Shown in pieces: positions 24,601 to 35,852 of a stretch of DNA of 64,000 nucleotides. The translations under genes and the position numbers were made by a program. Position 1 is the stretch's first letter. Each line of letters begins with the position of its first letter. Location: assembly GCA_038373885.1 (NCBI GenBank), contig JAWZYV010012260.1, positions 434,001 through 498,000 of the forward strand. The letters run 5' to 3'. This DNA is from Cheiracanthium punctorium. Its lineage: Eukaryota > Arthropoda > Arachnida > Araneae > Cheiracanthiidae. The notes beneath the pieces are model-generated. The model worked only from the letters and a program-made list of their open reading frames with translations. It did not search any database and was not told the DNA's origin.

Positions 24601-27600
24601 TTTTAAAAATATTCTTTACTTTGACAGTGACTATTGCAAGCGCAGAACGTTCTTTTAGTAAATTAAAATTAATAAAGAATTATCTTCGTTCAACTATGAC
24701 AGAAGAACGACTGAATGCACTTGCTATATTAAGCATAGAAAAGGAAGTTAAAGTTTTTTATTTGGGAATACCTTATTCCCCCGTACACGATATATATTTC
24801 GGTTACACACATAACCATCATCAGTCGTTTCTGTATCTCACATTAATGGCGGCTTCCTTTTTATCTCTTCGTTCTTCTTCTGGAAATTTCGATGAATGAC
24901 GTCATCCCATGATTGGTCGATTGTATGAAGCGCATCGTTGATGCTGCCATCTGTCGTCATTATTTCTAAGCTCTCACGATATGTGTTTTATATGTTTTTA
25001 TTATAGAAAAGGAAGTCGTCGAAGCATGTGATTTTTCTGGTGTCATTAATGAAATGGCGATAAGAAAAGCAGCTATTTAAATTATGAGTAAAAAGTTACG
25101 ACTAAAAGTTTATCAAATTGTATTTATGGAATTTATCAATAGACTTTTTCTTATTGTTATCAATTTCTAATTTTGTGCATAATAAGGAAAATATGCCTAT
25201 TGGGGAAAACTGCATTATTTTGCTTGCCATAATATATTTGCTTTTTTATGATAAAAAGGGGTTAACGCATCCCGAATGTGCTTTACCTCATGGGTGGATG
25301 TGGAAAGAAGCACATATTTCAATTTAAAAATTGTATTTAAATTATTATTTATGATTAAAAAAATTAAAAATTTGAGCTACTAAAAATCACATGAGTTTTC
25401 AAAATTATTTGTCTTATAAGTATCATTTTGTGTGTGTTTCTTACACAAAGTTTTTATTTATTTTACCTTTTAACATCAGTATTTTGAGTGTTTTTTGTGA
25501 AGGCCCCCCATATTTAGTATGCGCATTCAATGCAGTTTAGTCTCGAACCTGCGGTTACCATGAGCATTAAAATGCTATTAGTGGGACATTAGTTCACTTT
25601 TAATGACTTCTTTACAAGGGTGTGTTTATTTATTCATGAATTTTAAGCGTTTGTGATTTTGGGGGGGCTCTCCAAAAATGTTTGCATATGGGCCTCTTCA
25701 AATAGAAGGCCGCCACTGCATATATAGTAATCCTAATAAAGTGCAAATTTCTAGTTGATCTGTTTTTCATGCATCTCTTTCACGTGAAAAGTTTGGTGAG
25801 CACTTTTCGATACATCTGAATCTTCATTAGTTTTCATTTCCTCGAGAAGTCAACGTAAGTGTTCTATCTCTTTTTCGTATAGGCAAATACTTCAATCCTG
25901 AACGGGAAACAAGCAACTCACTATATCAGCTGAGAGAAATATCTGGTCAGTGGAATGAACGGAGAGACGTGCAGGGTCATTCTATGACGCCAGTAACTAA
26001 ACAAACGTGCATAAAAGAACAGAAAATTCCAGAAATGCTTTCTTACTACTCACAAAAGGGAGAGGGGAGCGATAAACTATGCTATTGATAAGAAATGATT
26101 GAACAGGTAAGTAGTTTTTCAGGAATCTCAGTTAGTCAAGGGCTTGGGGTCATAAAATGACTCCGCGCGTCCTGTCGGGTTAACATACACTGCTAAAAAA
26201 AAATAAGGGGAGCAAGCAAAGAAGTTAAGAAAATCATGCGAGACAGCCACGTATTGGCATAAAATGGATAGTAGAAGCATATCAATGTGCAATACAGAAT
26301 TTTCTGGTTTTTGACGTCATTAATTTTGATTTGCATATGAAGTTTTCTTCTGTTTCCTTCTAGGTTTTAAATTATGGATGACATATTTTATGTTACTTAT
26401 CGGTGTAACTATTTGCTTAATTTTGTTAAAATCATGTCCTCCCCTAATTGTTTGAGCAGTGTAGTTCTTAATAGTACGCTTTTAGATCTAAATCATATGA
26501 GTGCAGCTTAAGCTTACTTTTGAATGCCCCTGGTATAAGTATTAGCAGATAAAATTAAGTAATTTATCTATCAGTTTAAAATACTAAATTTTACAAGAGA
26601 TAAAAATAGATTTTTAGCCGTTATCTTCTAATATCTGAAATTTTGAATTTCAACAGTTTTAAGTTCAAAAGAAACTGACAGGGAAAATGTAAAATATTCA
26701 ATCTTTACTAAAAATATTGCAGCTACAAGTCAGATCATATACTGAATAACCAGGGCTGGGGAGTAGCACGCTACAAGTAGAGAAACTACAGTAGTCACTA
26801 CTTTTTTTATAATTTGTAGTGCAGCGTGCTACTTTTTAAAAAAGTAGTACGCTGCACTGTGTAAGTACAAAGTAAGCTAAAAGTGTAGTAAGTAAGCTAA
26901 AAGTGTAGTACGCTACAAAAAATCAGTAGTTTCTAGCACGTTTTGGAAGCTACTTTTTTAGCTACTTTTCCGTGTCATCACTTCCGGCGATTGATCACAT
27001 GGTGCAATTGCTCTTTTTTCTGACTACAAGCATAGAACTGGAACGGATGCTTGAAAGAACACCCAATTCCTCCCCCGCCCCTCCCCATGAGGATATCATA
27101 GAAATACACACCGTGTGTATGGTACTTTTATGGAGGAGAGGGGGGAGGGGGCTTGCTAGTTGCGAGGACCGAATATATATCATGTCAGATTTGAAAGGAT
27201 ATCGCCTACAGGAAGTTCACAGAATACTGGAACTGAATCATTGGCAATCCTGATCCCCGCAAGTGGACACTACATTGTATTTATGGGTGCAATAAAAAAA
27301 AGACCAAAGAAAATTAATGATGTTACAAAAGCATACAATTTACAAATATGTAAGATTCCTTTTCGAAAGCAAAAAATACTCACTTTTATGCACAGAAATA
27401 TAGATATTTTAAAAATTCAAACTTTATATGTATTCTAACTTTCAAAAAAAGTCAATTTTTATGGTCTAAACTTGATTCATCTGGGAAGTGCACATGCCCC
27501 CCTCTGGATCAGTCAATGGGCCTTGTCTTAATAGTTAAATGCAGCTACTTTTTCATTTACACTCTCAGTCAGACTAGAGACATCAATACAAATGCAAGCT

Positions 27601-30600
27601 GTTGTAATTCTGATTTCTCTCTGACGTTCCCAGATTATCACACTGACAAGGGGAGGGGGGGGATAGCCCGGGTCCCCAAATATCCCAATAATATAGATTA
27701 AAAATTCATATATACTGAAATAATAAGAATAATAAAAATAAAACTATTTCCTCTGTAACAGTTATTGTTGTCCATCACTAGATCAACTGGGATACATTTT
27801 TTGGATGGAGAACACGATTTGATCAAAGTACAGTAAATTGAAATGCCATTTTTTACCCCGAGTACCAGTGTCTTGTGCTTTATGTTTTAAAGAAGAAAGA
27901 AAATTACAAATTTTTTGTTGGTCCAGGAAATTTTTCTAGCACTCTAAACGTGAGTGCCTTGTAGAAATAACCACCCCAGACAGTGCCGGATTTAGAGGTG
28001 TGGTGGCCCTGGTGCAACAAAGGAGTGGTGGCCCCTAATTATTTCGCAAACAAGTTAAGAATTTTTTCGAAGAGAAGTGTGGCGAAGCGGGTTCGCCGTT
28101 AACTCATAGCCTAGAGGTTCAGAGTTCGATTTCCGAGTTCGATATTCGTTAGGAAATTTTATCTAAGGATGTCTATTATGCAGGCTTATGCTGGCTCGGG
28201 AAGACAGGGGGACGTGTCCCCTGCGCCCTCTACTTAAGGCACCCTTTGTGCCTTAAGCCAACGAAAGAAATTGCGAAAGAATTACATTTTCGTGTATAAG
28301 AAATTAACTTTGAAAAATTGTTTTAAACTAAAATATTTCCCCCCCTCGAATGCAAGGACGGTTTAAAGGGGGTGCGGCGGAGGGGGGCTACCGCTCCCAC
28401 TTCCCCAAGTGAAAAGAAATTAATGTAAAAGATCCTATTTTACTACCATAAAATGGATGCATATGTCAATCTTCTAACAAACCGCCCCCTCTGACAAAAT
28501 TGCATTAATCCACCACTGCTCGAGTGTTCTAGTTTTTAAAATACAAAAATGTAGATTTACTACACTATTACGAAGAATGAAATGCACAAAAAGCTTAACA
28601 TTTTAAACATCTATTAACTGTAATATTCCCTTTACTCGATTTCTACCTGGATGAACAGAGGCATAGGTACAGCTTTCTGCGCCCGGGGACAATAAAAGAT
28701 GTTGAGCCCACTTTTTTATCAAAATGCAGTTAGGTTAGCTTTTATGTACAATTTCGTGCCCCTTGGGTGCTGCGCCCGGGGACAAATGCCCCTCCTTGTT
28801 CCCCTCTGGCTACACCACTGTGTATTGTATTGTACTGTAGGATTAAGGCCAATTATCTGCACTAGGGATCTAGGCCTATATGTGGGGTGCCCTCCGTGGG
28901 GGGCCTTTCTAAGGGGTCCTAACTCGTATTTACGCTAAGTTTCGTTGGAAACCACGGAAAACTCCGAACGGTTAGGTCGGCAGACGAGACCTGGTTTCGA
29001 ACCAGGCACCTTCCATCTTCCAGTTCAGTGCGCTATGCACCATGCCACTGGTCAGGCCTACACCACTGTGGATGAAGGACGAACAGTCTGTGATTTCTGA
29101 ATGGCATCGACCCTTAGTCTTCTTTTACTTATATCAGTTAATGAATTTTTTTTGGTTATCGATGGTAAAATACGATGTCTAAAAATATTCGTAACATTTC
29201 AGATTGATAGTGTAATTTTCTTTGTTTTTCCCAAAGTCGTAGCTAGGTGTCATGAGGGCCCAGTGACGTATTATTGCAATTTTGTGTGTGTGTGTGGGGG
29301 GGAGATTCACAGACACATCCATTTTATGGAAGTAAAATAGGATATTTTACTTTATTTTTTCTCGGGAGGGGCGATCTCCTCTCCACCCCCTTTAATCCTT
29401 CCTTGTGAGGGTCATTGCCAAGATTTGAATTTTGTACCTCTAAGACTTCTTCTTACTTACTATTATGCAGGAAAAGACTACCAAGTGCGCCGTTCTGAGG
29501 CTTACACCCCTGGCACCTGCCTAGGGTTGCTAGGTCGCCAAACCAAATAGCCGGACAGACCAGCCAGTTTGGCCGGACATGTGGGTGAAAAGGCCGGATA
29601 GCCTACAATAATGAGGATTTTATCTCAGTATTAATAGGTACAACAAAAAATTGAATGTACAAATCAAGCTTTTTTGATTATTACTATGAATCTTGTTAAA
29701 TTCTAATGAAATACAAATAACATCCAATGCCAAATCATTTCAAAAACTTTATTACTAATCAGCCAAAGTCACCAGTAAAAAGCCTAACAAAAGCCGGACA
29801 CCGTTAAGCTTGGCCGGACACGCAATCAAAAAGCCTAACTATGTCCGGCTTTATCCGGACGCCTGGCAATGCTACACCTGCCAACCTAGCTACGGCACTG
29901 ATTTTGCAAATTAATATTATGAAAGGTCTCCCTCGCCCCCTCCAAATAAAATAAAATTAAATGGAAATGTCATTTTCGCAGAAACTTGAAAGCAATGGCG
30001 TTGCTAGGGGGGGGGCAGTTGCTCCCCTTAAATCTTTGATTCCCTAATTGGCGTAGTCCCATACAACGCAAACCTTTTTTTTTTTATTCCTGTACCTAAT
30101 TAAGCCTTATACATTTTTTAACCTTCAAAAGAGAAGTAGTGTTCCTTTCTAAAGACAAGAAATTTGCTAGCCGAGCTCTTAAAAAAAAAAAAAAAAAAAA
30201 AAAATCCTTTTTAGTAATATTATCATTTAACAAACTTTACAAGTTAGTAATTTTTACAAAGTAATTTTAACGACGTGTAACGAAACACAAACACACCTAT
30301 TTTATCCCAGACTCTCATAATTTTACGCTCCTTTCGCGTTTCCACATGATAAGGTCATAGCGTCAAACAGAGAAACCATATTCTTTGAAAAACCATGCTC
30401 AGTAACAAGATTTCTAAGCACCCGTCTTTCTCTTCCCATTTCGAGCGCGCTTTCAGGCAACAAAACGAGATTTGAGATTATCTCTATCCATCTGGGTCGG
30501 ATCGCAGATAATTGGGTCGAGTCTGCCCTGGGTGTCCGGTATACGTTTCTATGCATGTAAAATTTTATGTTTTTTATTTAATGTATCTAATTACCAAAAA

Positions 30601-32789
30601 AGGTTAATAATACAAGACCTAATCAAAGAACCGAAGGTATGTTTTCCTTACATTTTCATTCTCTTACTTAGATGTAATATAAAGCAATAAATAATTGAAC
30701 ATGTATGTGTATTACAAAAATTAATTTTATGTGTGACTTTTTTTTTTTTTTCACGAATCTTGATGAAACCGTAAGTTTATTTTTGTAAAAGTTACAATAT
30801 TGTATAATCTCGAAGAAAATAGAAACAAATAAGAATGCGTCAATTTTCTTATAAAATGATAATCCGGCGCTCTTGGGATACTTGTCATATTCTGTTCTTA
30901 TTCAGTATTTTAAACTTTATTGTTCTGAAAAAACACTCAAATTCCTGGTGTTAAAACAGATAAAAGTAATTAAAAAACTTTGTAAAAAACACACATAAGA
31001 AGTAAAAGGAAAAAGGATAACGCGTTTTCGTTCAAAATTGTTTTGAACTTCTTCAGTCCAAGCTCTTCGACGTAAAGAACAGGCGGCCAGACTGTTTTAA
31101 CTTGATAAATCTTCTTATGTTGATTGTATTAATAACATGCTAACCACTGGTCCATACACTAAATTAAATTCTGATCCTACTAACAGTCACCTTTCTGAAA
31201 TTAAACACACTGTGAAGTCCTCTGTAATCTTAAATGCTCAAACTAAACGTTATGTTATTCCTTCTATTGCTAACTGTGCTCGTTTCTATGCCCTTCCTAA
31301 AATTCATAAACCTTCTCTTGCCTTTCGCCCCATTGTTTCTAACATTGGTACTGCTTCTTATAACCTTGCACGTTTCCTCTCGCATACTCTTTCACCTTTG
31401 ACTGCTAGTAATACCCACACTGTTAAAAACTCTTATGATTTCGTTAACAAAGTTAAACTTCTTTCTCCTACTAATTGTAAAATGCTTTCTCTTGATGTTA
31501 AATCTTTATTCACTAATGTTCCTATCCAAGGTGCGATTGACTGTTTGGAAAAGCGTTTACGCGAGTTTCATTATTCTTCTATTGAGATTAAAGAGTTTAT
31601 AGCTTTAGTAAGCGTTTGTATTAAACAAACTGCTTTCATTTTTAATGGCTCTTTCTATAAACAAACCGAGGGTCTTGCTATGGGTAATTCTCTCTCACCT
31701 CTCTTATGTGATATTTATATGCATTATTTTGAAGAGAAACTCTTCAAGGTCTTTAATTTTCCGTGCTGGGTCAGATATGTTGACGATACTTTCGTTCTAG
31801 TGGATTCCAATTGTGATATTTCTAATTTACTTTTGATCGTTAATTCTGTTGATCCGTGTATCCAATTTACTCTAGAAGAGGAGTGCAACAATTCTTTACC
31901 TTTTTTGGATGTTCTTGTTTCTAGGAATCCTGACGGTTTCTCTACTTCTGTTTTCCGCAAGCCCTTTTCTATATCTTTACCTCCTCATGCCCTATCTAAT
32001 CATCCTTACCAGCAAAAACTTTCTGCTTTTTACACTTATGTGTTTCGTGCTATCAAAATTTGCTCTGATTCTTCTTCTCTTAATAATGAAATTAGTTACT
32101 TAAAATCCTTAGCTGTTTCTCGTGGTTTTAGCCCCTCTATTATTGATAAAGCTGTTTCTAAATTTAATAAGCCTAATACTTCTACTAATACTATTAATTT
32201 TCACAACGAATTAATTGTACTACCTTTCTTTTCACCTTTATGCTACAAAATTTCTAAACTTCTCAAAAATTTCGGTTTCAAAGTCATTTTTAAACCTGTT
32301 AATAAACTTAAATTTTCTTCCCTTAAAGATCCTATTCCTACTGAGAACCGTTGGGGTGTTTATTATATTCCTTGTGAATCTTGTGATTTGGGCTATATTG
32401 GTCAGACCAGAAGAGCTCTCAAATTTAGGCTCAAAGAGCATGAGAGATATGTCTCTAAGCACGAACTTTCCAAATCTTCTATTGCCTCACATTGTTGGAA
32501 TTCCAATCATCGATTTCAGTTTTCTAAGGCTAAGATTTTGTGCACTCCTCAGTCTTTGTCCCATCTGGATTTTTTGGAAGGTTTTTCCATCACCCAGCAC
32601 TTAGATCGTCTTGTGAACGATGGTTCTTCCGTTCCTTTCGTTCATTCTGCTTGGAAGTTGCTGTTGTAAGGTTCTTTTCACTTTCTTCGTCTACCCCCCC
32701 CTTTTCCCCCCCTGTTTCTTTAATGTGTATGTACGTGTGTTACTGTCTTTCTTTTTCGTTTTTATTAAAAAAAAAAAAAAATATAAAAA

Positions 32790-32826
<37 letters not shown>

Positions 32827-32864
32827 TTATTTATATATATATTTATTGTGCTGTCCTGTTCGTG

Positions 32865-32895
<31 letters not shown>

Positions 32896-35810
32896 CGTGT
32901 GCTATTTGTTTTTTGTTTGTTTGTTCTGTTTTCTCTTTTTTGTGTGTGTGTTTGTACTTGTGTGTTCCCTTTTTTATTATTTTTCTTTATTCCTTTTTTA
33001 TTTCTGTATTTTTTGTGCTTCTTTCCTTTCCTTTCTATCCCCCTTTTTAATTTTTTTCTCCCCTCTCCGTGGTTTTGTTCGACTTTTCTTTGCCCCTTGT
33101 GGCAACATCTTGCTTGTTTTTTTCTCTTTTCAGTTCCCTGTGTTCTTTACGTCGAAGGGCTTGGACTGAAGAAGTTCAAAACAATTTTTGAACGAAACGC
33201 GTATCCTTTTTCCTTTTACTTCTTATGTGTGTTTTTTACAAAGTTTTTTAATTACTTTATCGTTTAACACCAGTATTTTGAGTGTTTTTTCAGTTGTTTT
33301 GTTTATTTGGACTATTAACACTCACTTTTGTTCTCTCTTTTCTTCCTTCCTTCTTCGTGTGCTTTTTCTTGCTTATTTCTTTTCTGTTTTTGTGTTTTCT
33401 GTATGGATTCATCTTTGTTTAACCGTTTTTCCCGTTTACGATTGAAACGTTCTCGTTTCTTGAATCATTTAGGTTTTCTTGTTCGATGCAAACGCAGTAA
33501 TGTCATTCCTAAGTTCATTGACATTAAGTGCAATATTCACGGTTCTTCTCGTGTTGATAAGGCTCTGAATAGGTCTAAACGGGCGGTTTTACGGGCTTTT
33601 ATTCAGGATGTTCGTTATAAAGTTTCGATTCTTGAATCTGATCTTTATGATCTCCATTTGCTTTTGAGTAAGTCTTACCCTGCGTTTGCTAACTGGGAAA
33701 AACGGAATTTCGCTTATGTCGAACAACGTTCTATTTCTCACAGAGCTACTTTGGATAAGAAATTCCAAGCTCTTCTTCCGGTTAGGTCTTCCCTCGGTTC
33801 TGTTAGGCCTCTTGTTCAGGACACTGTTGTTAATTTGTCTTCACATGTTTTAACTGATTCTCAGAGAGATGCTCTTAGTTTAGGTTTGAATTTTTCTCGT
33901 GTTAGTAACGTTTCGGTTTCCAAACTTATTGCTCCTATGGAAAACTCCTTTAAAAATAGTAAACTCTCTTCTAACCAACTTGATACTTTGCGACATCTTA
34001 TTGCTAATACTATCTCTTCAAATAATATGCATGCCAAATCTAACCTCTCTCGTTCTCAAAAAACTGCTCTCAAAGAACTTAATTCTAACCCTAATTTACT
34101 CATTACTAAAGCTGATAAAGGCGGCCAGACTGTTTTACTTGATAAATCTTCTTATGTTGATTGTATTAATAACATGCTAACCACTGGTCCATACACTAAA
34201 TTAAATTCTGATCCTACTAACAGTCACCTTTCTGAAATTAAACACACTGTGAAGTCCTCTGTAATCTTAAATGCTCAAACTAAACGTTATGTTATTCCTT
34301 CTATTGCTAACTGTGCTCGTTTCTATGCCCTTCCTAAAATTCATAAACCTTCTCTTGCCTTTCGCCCCATTGTTTCTAACATTGGTACTGCTTCTTATAA
34401 CCTTGCACGTTTCCTCTCGCATACTCTTTCACCTTTGACTGCTAGTAATACCCACACTGTTAAAAACTCTTATGATTTCGTTAACAAAGTTAAACTTCTT
34501 TCTCCTACTAATTGTAAAATGCTTTCTCTTGATGTTAAATCTTTATTCACTAATGTTCCTATCCAAGGTGCGATTGACTGTTTGGAAAAGCGTTTACGCG
34601 AGTTTCATTATTCTTCTATTGAGATTAAAGAGTTTATAGCTTTAGTAAGCGTTTGTATTAAACAAACTGCTTTCATTTTTAATGGCTCTTTCTATAAACA
34701 AACCGAGGGTCTTGCTATGGGTAATTCTCTCTCACCTCTCTTATGTGATATTTATATGCATTATTTTGAAGAGAAACTCTTCAAGGTCTTTAATTTTCCG
34801 TGCTGGGTCAGATATGTTGACGATACTTTCGTTCTAGTGGATTCCAATTGTGATATTTCTAATTTACTTTTGATCGTTAATTCTGTTGATCCGTGTATCC
34901 AATTTACTCTAGAAGAGGAGTGCAACAATTCTTTACCTTTTTTGGATGTTCTTGTTTCTAGGAATCCTGACGGTTTCTCTACTTCTGTTTTCCGCAAGCC
35001 CTTTTCTATATCTTTACCTCCTCATGCCCTATCTAATCATCCTTACCAGCAAAAACTTTCTGCTTTTTACACTTATGTGTTTCGTGCTATCAAAATTTGC
35101 TCTGATTCTTCTTCTCTTAATAATGAAATTAGTTACTTAAAATCCTTAGCTGTTTCTCGTGGTTTTAGCCCCTCTATTATTGATAAAGCTGTTTCTAAAT
35201 TTAATAAGCCTAATACTTCTACTAATACTATTAATTTTCACAACGAATTAATTGTACTACCTTTCTTTTCACCTTTATGCTACAAAATTTCTAAACTTCT
35301 CAAAAATTTCGGTTTCAAAGTCATTTTTAAACCTGTTAATAAACTTAAATTTTCTTCCCTTAAAGATCCTATTCCTACTGAGAACCGTTGGGGTGTTTAT
35401 TATATTCCTTGTGAATCTTGTGATTTGGGCTATATTGGTCAGACCAGAAGAGCTCTCAAATTTAGGCTCAAAGAGCATGAGAGATATGTCTCTAAGCACG
35501 AACTTTCCAAATCTTCTATTGCCTCACATTGTTGGAATTCCAATCATCGATTTCAGTTTTCTAAGGCTAAGATTTTGTGCACTCCTCAGTCTTTGTCCCA
35601 TCTGGATTTTTTGGAAGGTTTTTCCATCACCCAGCACTTAGATCGTCTTGTGAACGATGGTTCTTCCGTTCCTTTCGTTCATTCTGCTTGGAAGTTGCTG
35701 TTGTAAGGTTCTTTTCACTTTCTTCGTCTACCCCCCCCCTTTTCCCCCCCTGTTTCTTTAATGTGTATGTACGTGTGTTACTGTCTTTCTTTTTCGTTTT
35801 TATTTAAAAA

Positions 35811-35852
<42 letters not shown>

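Larger units (their letters stand above)
22650..25080 (+). pseudogene. hAT transposase (ZMYM/TTF-type), broken
   Basis: The frame begins DHEHASDHIKSFIAWREL, then NNLLLRGTKEVIG, NGNFLSLIELLSKYNPVL and YYSIQMDCTPDISH (first catalytic region). The C-terminal dimerisation block is IASAERSFSKLKLIKNYL. It is disrupted by a stop at about 23300, a 274-bp internal direct duplication (23421-23694 and 23695-23968) that also shifts the frame, further shifts at about 24016, and a 254-bp Penelope tail inserted at 24749. After that insertion the frame resumes and ends near 25080. It probably belongs to the surrounding 7.2 kb hAT. Confidence 0.85.
18497..25718. mobile_element. 7.2 kb hAT element inside piggyBac
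   Basis: The left end is CAGGGCCGGCC and the right end, inverted, is CAGTGGCGGCC. Perfect 8-bp target duplications catatata flank it at 18489-18496 and 25719-25726. It carries a hAT transposase pseudogene on the plus strand and several later insertions (Tigger, pogo MITE, Penelope tail). Confidence 0.8.
16927..26183. mobile_element. piggyBac element interrupted by a hAT
   Basis: TTAA occurs at both ends (16927-16930, 26180-26183). The inverted termini match: TTAACCCGAAAGAACAAGCG at the left and TTAACCCGACAGGACGCGCG at the right, with a further shared GTCAT...ACCCCAA block inside each. Removing the inserted 7.2 kb hAT and one target duplication leaves about 2.0 kb, a typical piggyBac size. 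The transposase is on the minus strand and degenerate. Confidence 0.8.
26244..30926. repeat. Duplicated segment, left copy (4.68 kb)
   Basis: Matches 36289-40995. It starts inside the Tc1-type MITE and ends inside the hAT element, exactly where the Penelope-like insertion begins. The first ~1 kb and last ~450 bp look identical to the other copy, while the middle differs at many sites and small indels. Confidence 0.95.
26751..30926. mobile_element. hAT element, left copy, truncated by Penelope
   Basis: Starts CAGGGCTGGGGAGTAGC after tgaataac (26743-26750), with many gtagc/gctac motifs near the end. It is cut at 30926 by the Penelope-like insertion. No transposase is seen. Its interior carries tRNA-like segments and small nested inverted-repeat elements (for example 29520-29880 with gccggaca motifs). 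Confidence 0.85.

Noticed and set aside
28981..29056. Functional tRNA gene
   Set aside because: The T-arm is perfect but no acceptor stem or clear anticodon arm can be drawn. Two copies lie inside a transposon, so it is called a tRNA-derived repeat.
32540..33445. Several long overlapping plus-strand ORFs rich in Phe, Leu, Cys and Lys runs (and their repeats at 35577-36307)
   Set aside because: They come from T-rich, microsatellite-containing LTR-like sequence of the Penelope element. No domain is visible and they are shadows in three frames.
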